Below, piece by piece: positions 13,443-24,544 of a DNA stretch of 64,000 bases. Origin of the DNA: Alentia gelatinosa (taxonomy: Eukaryota > Annelida > Polychaeta > Phyllodocida > Polynoidae); contig OX465588.1 in the NCBI GenBank assembly GCA_950022655.1, forward strand, positions 25,653,525-25,717,524, read 5' to 3'. The notes under the pieces are model-generated. The model made no database searches. It saw only the letters and a list, made by a program, of their open reading frames with translations, and had not been told where the DNA came from. A program made the position numbers and the translations under genes. Position 1 is the first letter of the stretch. Each line of letters opens with the position of its first letter.

Positions 13443-13468
13443 TTTCGACTGTTATCCAGTCTCATCAG
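13443..13468 (-). ncRNA. Hammerhead-ribozyme-like catalytic core
   Basis: On the minus strand, CTGATGA is followed by a perfect 5-bp stem II (GACTG, loop GATAA, CAGTC) and then GAAA. This is the conserved hammerhead order C3-U-G-A-N-G-A9, stem II, G12-A-A-A. It lies in the 3' non-coding part of the Penelope-like element, where hammerheads are known to occur. I could not find convincing stems I and III with a cleavage triplet nearby, so it may be a degenerate copy, or it may need partner strands from farther away or from another copy. Confidence 0.55.
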
Positions 13469-13650
13469 GCAAAGTGTGGTAGGTGTTCTTCTGTGGTCTT
13501 TCCTGCGGGGATTTCTCCCCGTAGGAGGATACTGCAGTCCCTCGTTTGTTTTTTTGCATGTATATAGACAAAAAAACCTTCCTTTCTTTCTCTCTATTTC
13601 TGTGCAGTCTTAGTATCGTCTGGATTCGTCCCCCTGGATTTGGGCAGTAC

Positions 13651-13717
13651 TTTTCGTGTAATTTTTTGTCCGTTCCGATGGATGGTTACTTCCGCGGTTG
13701 GGGAAAAAAATTTTTGA
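13651..13717. repeat. Inverted copy of the element's 5' terminal segment
   Basis: About 60 bp including GATGGATGGTTA and CCGCGGTTGGGGAAAAA, matching the reverse complement of 17510-17567 with a few differences. It lies in the 3' untranslated part of the element. Transcripts could fold end to end through this pairing. Confidence 0.85.
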
Positions 13718-13755
13718 CGTGGCATTTTTCGGGGGCGGACCATCTCTGGCAACTA

Positions 13756-15399
13756 CTAGCCGTACCTGTTGTCCAGAGTGTTGAGACCATGTGGAGAGTG
13801 TGTTTTTAGTCGGTGTATCCAGTTGAATTCAATTTTATTTCTTAGACGTGCCGCTTCTTTCGAATCGGGGTGTCTGTATATGAAGTCCAGTATGTGTACC
13901 TTTACGTCTAGGGTACCGTTGTGAGTTTGTTGGTTGAAGTGGCTTGGTATTTCATTCTTCCTTGTGTTGTTTTTGATGCAGTTCAGGTGTTCTCTGATTC
14001 GTTCCTTGATCTTCCGCTTGGTCTGCCCCACGTACTGCATGTTACAGGATTCGCACTCGATACAGTAGATTACGTTGGAGCTGTTGCACGTCACATTCCA
14101 TTTTGTTTGGTGTTTTCGTCCCGTGGTTTTGGATGTGACTTGTCCATCCATGTTAAGGATGCGACAGTACTTGCAGTTTGTCTTGGTACACTTGTTTTCC
14201 TCGTTGTTTTTCTGTTTCTTGTTGGTTTCTAGTTTATCTTCGGTGTCGTCCCGTTTGTTGGGTTGTTCTTTTTTCTGTTTTTCTTTTGCTCTTGGTATCG
14301 GCTTGGTTCGGTCGGTGTTGTTTTCCTGAGGGTGGCTTGGTTTGTAGTTTGTTTTTGCTTTTACTAGGTAATCCTTGACGTTTTTTGGGCGTTTGTATCC
14401 GTTGATGAGTTTCTTCTTGTGCAGTTCTTTGGTCGTGATGGATCGTGCCAGGATATCCCAGTTATCTGTGATAATTTTCCCCACAGTGTTTTTTTCGGGT
14501 CGGTAGGTGGTTACTAGGACCACTCCCTCTTGTTTGTTGGTGTCCTTTCTTTTTTCCAGTAGTAGTTGGTTTCGTTCTTTCAGATCTACTTTTTCCTTGC
14601 ATTCGTTGATGAGTTTCTTTGGGTAGCCCTTTCTTTCAAATTCCCCCATTTTTCTCTCGCAGTGTTTCTCGTAGTCGTCGTCCTTCTTGCAAATTCTTCT
14701 CAGTCGGAGGAATTGTGAGTACGGTAGGCTCTTCTTGGTCGATGGTGGGTGCGCCGAGTCGTATTCCAAATAAGTATTGGCATCCGTGGGCTTTGTGTAT
14801 AGGTCAGTGTATAGTTGGCCCGTTTCCTCGTCCAGTGTTACTAGGGTGTCCAAGAAAGCGATTTGTTTTCTTGAGTGTTCGCTGGTGAATTTTATGGTCT
14901 GGTGTTGTTTGTTGAGGTTCTTCACCCACTCTATGAGGGCTTCCTCCCCGTGTTCCCAGATCATAAAGACGTCGTCAATATAGCGTAGCCACACTTTTGG
15001 TTTGAGGTCTTGGTTTCGTAGAAGTTTGATCTCCAAATGTTCCATAAAAAGATTGGCGTATGAGGGTGCCAACCTAGTTCCCATTGCTGTTCCGCTGACT
15101 TGTAGGTAGTGTTTTCCGTTGAACTGTATGTTGTTATTTTTGAGGACGAGTTCTAGTAGGTCAGTGATCGAGTCGTTGCTCGGATTCAGTCGTTTACTTC
15201 TGGTGGCGTTCAACTTTTGGTTGATGGCTTCGATCCCTTCGTCGTTTGGTATGTTGGTGTATAGTGATCCCACATACAGGGTAGCCAAAATGGTACCTTC
15301 CTTTACAGTCCCTAGGTTTTCTATCTTGTTGATGAAGTCGTTGGTGTCTTTCACGTAGGAGTCGATTTTTGGGACTAGCGGTTTGATGAAATTGTCCAC
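13756..15399 (-). pseudogene. Penelope-like polyprotein, RT core to GIY-YIG
   Basis: The second coding block, 547 codons. It starts mid-RT, and its first Met (15399) is not a real initiation site. Visible motifs are SLYTNIP (residues 45-51, motif A region), GTAMGT (103-108), YIDDVF (140-145, catalytic motif C), a Cys-rich linker (CTKTNCKYC), and a GIY-YIG domain near the C terminus with VIYCI, YVGQTKRKIKERIREHL and a downstream His/Asn region. In active Penelope RTs the position before SLYTNIP reads L-D-V; here residue 42 is Tyr (codon 15274-15276), so the first catalytic aspartate is lost. The reading frame to the upstream block is broken at an A run. The product would reverse-transcribe element RNA at a nicked target if intact; this copy is very probably inactive. 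Confidence 0.92.
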
Positions 15400-17455
15400 G
15401 AAGGTTGATATTTTTTTCCGTGGCGCAGTTGTTTGCGGAGACTACCGGTCTCCCCGGTGGTGGTTTCTGTGGTTTGTGTATCTTCGGTAGGAAGTATACG
15501 TGTGGTGCTCTGGGTTTGTCCGTCTTCAAAGCCCCTGCCATTCGTTCGCTGATTTCGCCCTCTGTCGTCATTTTCTCTATCTTCTCGTTGATGTCTCGGT
15601 TGATGTCCTGTGTGATGTCCTTATCCATGGCTGTGTATACCTTCTCGTCTCCTAGTTGTCGTTCGGCTTCCTTTATGTAGTCTGTTGTGTTGAGTATCAC
15701 AAGGGCGCCTCCCTTGTCTGCCGGTTTGATGGTTATTTCCTCATCCTTTGCCAAATTCTTCAGTGCCAATTTTTGTTTCTTAGTTATGTTGTGTTTCTTC
15801 TTCTTATTCCGGGTTTGGGCGCTGAGTTGGAGTTCGTTGACGGTGATGAAACCCTCCAGGTTTTGTGACCCTGTTGGAGGGTTCCAAGTGGATTCTCCCC
15901 TTAGTTTTCGGTTGAGGTCCTTGTCTTCGAAAGGGGTGAGGGATCCTCTGTATGCTGGAGTCGGGGTGAGGCTAACCAATGGGACATAATGTCCCATCGG
16001 CTCTTGGGGTGGTTTTTGAGGTTGGTCGTCGAAAAATTGTCTAATTCGTAGTTTGCGGTGAAATTTGTCCATTTCTATTTTTCTGTCTCCCTCTCCTACC
16101 CCCCCTTGTGTTGGGCAGAAGTTTAGACCTTTTTCGAGAATGGATTGTTCTACCTCTGTAATTTTTCTATCCGAAAGATTTACTACTATGCTATTGCTGC
16201 TGGGTACTATTGTGGGATCGGCCGACGGAGTGTTGGTCTTACCTGATTTGGTGTTTCCCGAAGGGTCCCTATTCAAACAGTAGACAGACGCTGGGCAATT
16301 GTTAACAGATTTATTTACAAAAGGTGTTTTACAGTTCTCCTGCTGGTGGGCATCTCTTTCCTTGTCGTCGTTGTTTTCGTCGTTGGGATCTAGTCGGCGA
16401 AGTGGTTCCCATCTATTTCGGCATTCTATCTCATTGTCCTGGGTTGGGCGTGGTCGAAGGGGCTTCTTCTTTGGTCGTAGTTTCTTGCTCTTTTGATTCG
16501 TCCTACTGTCGTCCATCGTCATCTCGTCTGTAGTCTCGCTGTTGCCTTCCGTCGTACCCTCCACGGTTGTGATGTGGCGGGTAGCCTCCCCGGTATGGCC
16601 TGCTTGGTCTCCAGTTCTCCTGGTAGTCCCGTCTCGGTCTATATTCTCGGCGTTCGGGTTCGTCTTCTTCCCTGTTCCATTGCCTCTCTCTCCCATAGTC
16701 CGGGGTACCCCCCCCCGTGCGCTGGAGGTTGAGCTCGGGGGGATGGGTCGAAAGGGTTTCTTCGTTGGTCGTCCGTTCTCAGTATCAGACTGCCGTTTGG
16801 TCTGCCTCTGTATGTAGCGGACGTTGTGTACTACATCTTCTTCCTTGTAGGTCATCTTCTCTAGGGTGGCCATCCTTTTGTTGAGTTCGACTTGGGTGAT
16901 CTGTTTTTCCTTCCCCCATTTGTAGTCGAGGTAGCTCGTCAGTTTTTTGATGTGAGAGTTGGCGTTTTCCTTGTTCTCCCTTTCGTATAGTTCGTCCTTC
17001 ACTGTTTCTAGCGTTTGGTCGATTAGGGTCTTGCTCCGCTGTTCTTCCTTTTCTAGGTGTTTGGCGGTAGCTCTCATAATCTTCATGGCTGTCTCTCGTC
17101 TGATGTTGTCAATGATTTCTGTTAGGGCGTGGCTGTCCTCTACCCATTGCGGTACGTTGTCGAGTCCAAGAGCCCACGCCGTCGGTAAGTTGTTTTCGAC
17201 CGCACTGTTGAGCCAGTGTTTGCGTAGGTTGTGACGGATCGAGTCGACACCATTCTTTCGTACAGCCCTCCACGACATCTTGAGATTTTCGCCCAGGAGT
17301 TCGTCGAAATCCTGAAAATATATCGGGTTCGACTCGTGAGGCACGCGTCTGGGTGGGCTTGTATTGCGGGAGGTGCTGTTTGTGTTGATTGTTGTGTGGT
17401 GGGATGTTGCTTCACTTGGTGTGGCGTGGTTAGTTTCTACATCCTCTGTGTTCAA
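15194..17455 (-). pseudogene. Penelope-like polyprotein, N-terminal part
   Basis: The first coding block, 753 codons. The N-terminal 450 or so residues are hydrophilic and Lys/Arg/Thr/Asn-rich, as is common upstream of Penelope RT domains. Then come the early RT motifs, including IKPADKGGALVI and YFLPKIHKP followed by GRPVVSANNC. After NNCATEKN the sense frame is lost and the remaining 60 or so codons are out-of-frame read-through. The break coincides with seven T on the plus strand (15411-15417); six would restore continuity with the 15399-13756 block, so a one-base homopolymer gain explains it. Start codon choice is uncertain. Confidence 0.9.
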
Positions 17456-17509
17456 ATCTAGTAGTATTGAAAGGTTGTTGTTGATAGTGTTGTAGTCGGT
17501 AGTGTTGTA

Positions 17510-17567
17510 AATTTTTCCCCAACCGCGGAATTAACCATCCATCGGAACGGAAAAAATTACACGAAAA
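17510..17567. repeat. 5' terminal segment of the Penelope-like element
   Basis: Pairs as an inverted repeat with 13651-13717 and abuts the right target-site duplication, so it marks the 5' boundary of the element. Confidence 0.85.
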
Positions 17568-17584
17568 ATACATTTACCAAGGTT
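17568..17584. repeat. Target-site duplication, right copy
   Basis: Identical in all 17 bases to 12927-12943. Confidence 0.85.
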
Positions 17585-20500
17585 ATCGAGGTTTTAGTCT
17601 CTTTTTCCTTTTAATAAGAAGTGACATACATAGCGGGGAGGAGAATTAATCCCCATAGATATTAAACGCTCAAATACCGTTATTCCTTGTTCTGTCAGGG
17701 TGAATTGTTACTCTATTTAAATGTTCACTGTTTCCCTATGCATGAGTAAAAAAAGAATTAAGCACCGCTAGATCACGACGACTCCCTGTCAGGTCCCCAT
17801 TAATGATTCTAAACTAACTGACATTAACGTGTGCACCACACAGCAGAGTAGTTTTACCAGACAGAGGAATAATCAATCACACGCAGGACATACTTGGTTC
17901 AATGGCATTAGCCCGCTGGCACCTTCTTCAGATCCTCTATAGCTCAGCCCTTTTGGGAAGCTGAATTCTAAAGAAGCGGATTACAAAGAAGCTCTCTGAC
18001 AATGGACACGTTCATCAATATTAGGATTTCACAAGAGAGTAAGCCAGTTTGCCTCGGGGGTATGTCCAGAAATGGCCGGCGTATCGTGTGTGTATTGAGA
18101 ACAAACCTAATCTCACGCCGTTGTGAGAGTAAAGAGGATTAGGCACTGGGAAGACGCTGTGGTGAGTCTGTCTTATCCCACAATTTAATCCATCTACACC
18201 CATCTCGTGTCTTATATACAAGTTGATTCTCACTCCCTTCGTCATGCGTCATGTATCAGGCTTATTCTATTTATGAAAATATGATTATACAAAGATAAGG
18301 AATCATGAAGTAGAAAGCATATCTTTATCAAACAGCACTTCCGGACTGGGTGATGCCCGATATTGAAATCAGGTGATATTGGAATATCATATCAAAGCCG
18401 TTTATAAAATCAAGGACAACTTACAATAATGAAATATATATTCTTCCTTACCCTGGCAATACATTCCTTTCTTCCTTCCTACATTATTTCTTTGTACAAA
18501 ATGCCAATTTATCTTGATGGAATACAGGACCAAGTCTATTTTAAAGGCACAATTTGCTTTGAAAATTGATACACGCGTCATTTTCATGTGATATTATTCT
18601 ATTAGAATGTAAAGATATTTTGAATAATTATTTCTCACATATTAGGCCCAAAGTAATTTTCTTCAAATTTTCTATAGAACTCCAGCAAATGGAAAAAGGA
18701 TCTATTTCACCTATTGGGTTAGGTCAAACTATAATTCATATTTTATTCATTTGGCATTAGAATGATACACAACAAAATGGTTTGGACTGAAAATAATAAA
18801 TACCTAAAAATTACCAGATGCAGCCATTGTGAATTGTAGGATATGCCTTAAATATTGCTTGGTTCAGAGCACCGGCAAGGATGTTTGAACAGAAAGGCCG
18901 AATTTGCAATGCAAAATTTTGTAAACTAAACGTTTTACCCAATGAATGTTGGCTGTTTTCACCGTTAGTTGTAGGTCCAGTAATTTGTGATATTATGTCG
19001 AATGTTGGAATGGCCTCCTTTCTATAAAAAAAATGTAATTAGATAATTCATCCATAGACGTTTAACACAGACTGTGAGATCATCAGTATAAGGTCATAGC
19101 TTAATGCCTTCCATTCATTTGATATACCTTCTATTTGTTCATGTTGGCGTATTACCGTTACCAATATTTCTATTGATCGGGATTAATGGCCCATTACCGG
19201 TTGCCTTCAGAATGTTGGAGCAGGCAGTTCCTACATTTCCAGTGTATTACTCCGCGGACAATAGCTCGATCCTGCAACACCCCGGTCGCAAACTCAGTGG
19301 CGTCCTTTATTGATACACCACGACCTGGCACTATCCAATTTCCCAACAGGGTTTGTGTCACATTTCTTCCCCACCAGGCCGACTCTATAGAGAAATATAT
19401 TCCATCTTTGCCCCTGCAGTCAGTGCACGCTGGTGGGATGGACATTGGATGGGGTTGCAATGAAAGCACGTCCGTGGATCGCTCCAGGGCAGAATTGATA
19501 TGGTTTACTATACCTCACAATAACCGGTGGGGCAAAGGTCTGGAGCCGATAGCCTTTTGGGAGCGGAAAGCGGTCTGTTCCGGGATACATATCTGAGTAC
19601 GAGGGTATATCATGGGAAGAAACGGCCCCCAAAAAAACGTAATATTCCCAGAACTCCTGCTGTGGTCCACAGTCAGTGTCAGGGCTTGACGATAAAAACG
19701 GAGGTCACACAGACTGTATTTCCTTGAACTGAGGCAGAACCATGCCGATACTGCAAATGTGAGCAGCATGATACATCTATGCTGAGATAGAATCTCCAAT
19801 AGAGATCAAAAGAGAAACGGTACTATAAAGACAGAACGTGGATTATCTGCGTCAAATCCACGTGTTTTAGCCATAAGCCACACAGCAAAGTCCCTGGAAA
19901 CACTCAAATGGCTTTCCTCATTATTCTTTCTCTTTTGATCAAGGCATCGAGATACAAATATTCTTGAAGGTTAGTTCCATTTCTAAATGGGCCCCACCGT
20001 AACTTCTAAATCACCATATCAAATGATATATGATCGGATAATCATCAAAATCTGTTCGTGCCAGGGGAAGGGAGAGGGGACATCTGAGATGAAATTAACT
20101 TTTATTGCCTGGTATTTTGGGGCATTTTTGTAAAAAAAAGCAAAAAAAGAACCAGAAGCAGGAGCATACAGGTTTCCTTAACCTGAAACCATGGGAAGAT
20201 AACAGACTTGGGTGGTTGCCTTAAGTGCTGATTCCACCAGACTAGAAGCTATATCGGAAAGTTTCTGAAGTCCTTGGAATGTTTCAAAGAATATCTTGTA
20301 TGGGGAATTTTCTCGCACGATAAATCGTACGTATAAGTGTCCGAGATTACCAGAAAAGAATGTGCGCTTACACCGCCAGTTATGCTTATACCATATTTCC
20401 CGATTTCCATTCCTGCACGTTTTGGGTGCTCGGTGGAATTAGCGCTTTAAACTAAACGGGTTGTGAGGATTGTGAGTGTGGTGACGGCTAGTAGTACTAG

Positions 20501-21103
20501 CAGCAAGACAGTGACGAGTGGCTGAGCCGGCCATTATCCGCTGTGTGCAGGGCCCGCCACACAGATAACGTCTGGCACCGGTCAGCCCACATCCAGGGGT
20601 CAGTGCGAGCGTCCGTGCGGCCACCGCCAACATAAAGGCTCAGGTCAGAGCAGCTGAGGCCGACCAGCAACAGCTCAGCGAGCAGCTCACAAAAGCCGCT
20701 CACAGAGCTACCCAATAGACTCGTGTGTGCGACAGGCAGATTACAACGTATGGCCTGGGGAGGAGGACAGTCCGCTGTGTCAGCTGCCGAGCCGCCATCT
20801 CCGTTACTTACAGACATCTACTCTTTACTGTAAAACACTTCGCAAGTCTCCGCCTCCACCTTTTCCAGCTGCAGAGTTTACCTGTGTAGAGGTAATAGTG
20901 ATCTTTATTTCACCTCTGGTATATTATTATATATACCGGTGCACGAATGTCTCAGGTTTATGCTCCAGTAGTAATGATTTCATTCGTCCACACTGTGGCG
21001 TAATATATATAATACTACCCGCTGTACCACGTGACAACTCATTCTCCTATTTAGTGAGTTGTAGAATGGTATTCTTAATGATTTCTAGGTATATAATAAT
21101 AAA
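17585..21103. other. No recognised gene; GC-rich patch at 20.46-20.82 kb
   Basis: Mostly featureless. Bases 20460-20820 are clearly richer in GC and CpG than the surroundings and contain CAG/CTG-type composition. On the minus strand, TCTGTAAGTAACGG (ending near 20803) resembles a splice donor, and on the plus strand CCGTTACTTACAG resembles an acceptor. This could be an exon or promoter of an unidentified gene, but the 106-codon frame (20497-20817, -) has no known domain. Confidence 0.35.
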
Positions 21104-21243
21104 AAGACATAGTGAGTGTGTCTGAATTCCATCTGCTCCTCGATATTTTGGTCAGAAATACTCACCTCATTCTTCGAATTCGGTGATATTTCTGACCAAA
21201 ATATCTCTGAACAGATTCCATTCAGACACACTAACCATGTCTT
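21104..21243. mobile_element. Foldback MITE, 140 bp
   Basis: Inverted arms run from AAGACATAGTGAGTGTGTCT at the left to its near-complement at the right, with an inner GATATTTTGGTCAGAAATA block also paired (21157-21175 against 21185-21203). The loop is short and there is no open frame. Confidence 0.85.
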
Positions 21244-21389
21244 TCTATATTATCCCCATAGACATAACATTGGGGACTCGTACTCAATGCCCATGGAGTA
21301 TTTAGAAAAATTAGCTTAATTTATGTCACAAATGCTACAATATTATAAGTAAATGTGAGGAGTGAGATGAATTCAGAATCCTATTTGAA

Positions 21390-21503
21390 TTTACAGTCAG
21401 AGTTCGGTCCCATCTCGTGTGAATTGCTACATAACTCACAAAGTTTCGCCATGTGAATTATTACGCGATTCAAACTCGATGGGATTCGAGCTCTGACCGT
21501 AAA
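21390..21503. mobile_element. Foldback MITE, 114 bp
   Basis: The arms TTTACAGTCAGAGTTCGG and the complement of CGAGCTCTGACCGTAAA pair end to end, with further pairing of CCCATCTCG/CGATGGG and GTGAATT segments. It lies 150 bp from the MITE at 21104 but is unrelated in sequence. Confidence 0.75.
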
Positions 21504-24081
21504 CTTTCATAGGTTTCTTCTATAATACCTTGTGATAATTCCAAAGCATTAAAGTAATATCAAACTGGAAGTTGAACATGCAGCGATGCCTTGTTTAATA
21601 TTTTACCGGGGAAAGTATTCATGTGATAACATTCACCAGATGAACCGCTGATTTAGAGGCAGTTGTGCTAGTGGATTAAATAATCCATATATCAGATTCA
21701 TATGCACTTATCATAAAATGTCCTATTCTTACGTCATATGATGATGACTTGATATCTTAACGAAAAACACGGTTTTATAATTTGTTGCGCACAAATTGAG
21801 TCAGCCTTCTCAGTAATCACCAAGTTTGCAATACCTATTATAGTCCGTGTCACTACACTATATGTATTGGGAGGCCTTTCCATTAAGAGAACCAAATAGG
21901 ATCTTAATCTCATTAAGCTAATTGATGAGAGACGACATTCAGCATCAGCTGTCATAGCAATAAGAACAAAACAATAATTATCATCATCAGCAACAAGAGG
22001 AGTACGAGTATTCTATTTTCGCAGTCACCTTGTGTTTTAGGTGATTAATTATGTTAGTTTGCAGGAACTGTGACATCGTTATCGTCTTCCTGTTGGTTAC
22101 ATCCTAAACATTGTCTCTATTCCAACCAGCTCGATTTACAACGTAAAATTCAATGTGTGTCAAGCTTTTCATTTCATTGATGGTAAGGTAGACCCTTTAG
22201 CATTTCCTTTGCTATTTCAAACGAATAAGGTATCAAATGAAAGATGCACAATAATCATCAGTGACTAATGCCGAGCATCCACTGTTTCCGACCAACGAGT
22301 ACGCTTGCAACATGGCTCTAACATGGCTATAGCCTTGTCAGAATATTGAAAAGTTCAATTTCACAGAATGTCTGAGTACGAAACAAAATTTTCGAAGTCT
22401 GAACAATTCTGTGTCGGAGTGTGTCGGGACACCTGTTGTAGTATGTCGGGAGCTCAGTGGATTTCCTTTTCATAGTCGATAACCAACATATCACTTGGGG
22501 GTTACGGTAGGGACCAATTCTGCTGGGGTCAGCAGTCTACCATGTTCCTCTGCGTGGGCCTAATTGATGTAGCTGGCTAATGATATCTTCTCTACGAGTG
22601 CGCATCCTGCATGTAGGAGTAATTTAGGAAATAGTAGGTGTCGATGGATCCATATTATTCATAGGCATGCGTTCCCACAACCTACTCGTGTCACCTTTTT
22701 GCACCCGATCTGAAAACATTGCTGGGTATCCAGAACAAAAATGCCTGTTATTCATTCGCGGAAGTAAGTAGTGTTATGGGTCGCCTGTAACCTGGATTGT
22801 ATTCATTTCTCGGAAGTAGCAAGTACCAAACCTATTTGAGGTCTGATTGAAATGTTCGTATCATGAGGTTTCCAAACGGGGACGGGGAGCGTTATTGGAG
22901 GTGATATAAAGTGGAAATGGGCACACTATTGGTAGAGACGCTATAGCCTCTAAGACAGGTGATGTCGCCATAGATTGGCCGCCACCTATGTTCCAACAAA
23001 GAGGTGGGTATGGTTCAGTACAGGCCTTGTCCATGAATTCTCACTCCTGGGCCAAGTAATTTTGTTTTATGTAGGTTCTGAGAGCCTAGATACTTACTAA
23101 GAAATATCCATAGCTCACACAATGGGTAATGAACATAAAGAAGTCACACTCTCCAAGCAAAGGTCTTGGTCAGTTGAAAGATCTGCGGGCAGAGTGTCAA
23201 ACACTTAAAGCTAAGGTGCCACAGATTTAACCCAACCAAAGCTAATGTAGTGCAGCTCTGGTGGCCCGTGAAATGTCCCTATAGAAACACATTTATAAGT
23301 CAGACCTAAAAGGGGAATGTGTACGCCCACGCCTCCTCTAAAATCCCCACAGATCTGGGAGCCTCTACTTTGTATTGGAACACATATATTGGATCAGAGT
23401 GAAATAAAATCTATTACAATATGTTTCAGATCTTAATCTTCTGAAACCTCCATATTTTGTGAAATCCAGTTACTTCGAAGATGGTCTGTTAAGGGTGATT
23501 ATTTACCTATTGTCACTATCTAGGCTTAGATTCAGGAATGTGTAAGAGGAGAGGGCTTTAACAATCTGATTGAGATTGAAAGAGGGAAGGCAAGGAAGGA
23601 AGACTCTCAAATGAATCACAATTTTAGTCCTGAGTCTTGGTTATCGATAGGGGCGTCGTGTGGCGCTAATGGCTGATTTAAAAGCTCGCATAGCAAAGAG
23701 GCAGAACTTTCCTATAAATAGCAAATGGACGGAACATTACACTACCAAAACATGTCAACACCGTTGGTTGATCTCAGAAGCAGAGTATTCGTGTCTGGTT
23801 ATGATTATACATATCAAATCGACCAATCTGTTAAGTAACCAATTCTATTTAACACTGGTATATTTTGCTTTTTTGGTTTGGTTTAGTGTATCTCTTGTGT
23901 TTTGAGACACATTTTAAAGAAGAAACAGTTACATCTTGATATTAAGTAGTTACATCTAAATCAAAGGTTTTCTGTGTTATATACATTTAACCTTATATCA
24001 TTGATTGTAGATATAGATGAATGATGAGATGGGAACAAGTGAAATAATCGACACGATCCTCTTCCTCTGCTTATACATTTG
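21504..24081. other. No recognised gene
   Basis: AT-rich, with no domain, RNA gene or repeat that I can support. The longest open frames are below 90 codons. Confidence 0.4.
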
Positions 24082-24544
24082 TAGTAGAGGAGCAAATGGC
24101 ATAAAAATGGGTAAAATTGACCCCCGAAACTCTACTGGCTGAAACTTGCCATATTAGTCAATTATTACCTCAGGAATCTTAATCTAATGCTCGTTTGTTC
24201 GAAAAATGTAGCATCATACTTGTTTCCATGGTAACAGAAGGAAAACAAAATTTGATACTTAGTGACACATAATACATACTTTTATAAGAAAAGGTGAATA
24301 AATGCATTTTTTCTGTCAGTAAAATTTAACATTCTTTGGCCAAAAGTGTAAAGTATGGCAATATGTATCATTCATAAAATTATTCTTTTTATTCAACATT
24401 AATAACCATGAGGATTTCCCCACAAATTGGAATGTTACCATGGCAACAATTCTTCCAAGAATACAGAAAAGGGCATATTGCCATACTTTACACTTTGGGA
24501 TTTTTGAGCATCAGATTCAGATTCCTGAATTTGCTCCTCTACTA
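24082..24544. mobile_element. Foldback element, 463 bp
   Basis: The outer arms TAGTAGAGGAGCAAAT and its exact complement (ending 24544) enclose further inverted blocks. A perfect 20-bp pair lies at 24346-24365 and 24474-24493 (GTGTAAAGTATGGCAATATG), and CAGGAATCTTAATCTAATGCTC pairs imperfectly with 24505-24527. CCATGGTAAC occurs in both halves. The inner blocks are not fully collinear, so the element has rearranged or is nested. Confidence 0.75.

Larger units (their letters stand above)
12944..17567 (-). mobile_element. Penelope-like retroelement, near full length
   Basis: A 4.6-kb element on the minus strand. Its 5' end is at 17567 and its 3' end at 12944, between perfect 17-bp direct repeats. 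It encodes a Penelope-type reverse transcriptase followed by a GIY-YIG endonuclease, split into two overlapping frames. A roughly 60-bp segment at its 5' end (17510-17567) is repeated in inverted orientation in its 3' untranslated part (13651-13717). The 3' region (12944-13755) is relatively GC-rich and non-coding, and carries a hammerhead-like core. Penelope-like elements are retroelements in which one ORF joins RT and GIY-YIG domains, and their terminal regions are known to carry hammerhead ribozymes. The intact target duplication suggests fairly recent insertion. The coding region is disabled. Confidence 0.93.

Noticed and set aside
13546..17461. Many plus-strand open frames across the Penelope-like element
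   Set aside because: They are antisense shadows of the minus-strand RT/GIY-YIG coding sequence.
21480..21503. tRNA B-box-like GGGATTCGAGC as a tRNA or SINE
   Set aside because: It is part of a palindromic MITE arm; no A box or cloverleaf at the proper distance.
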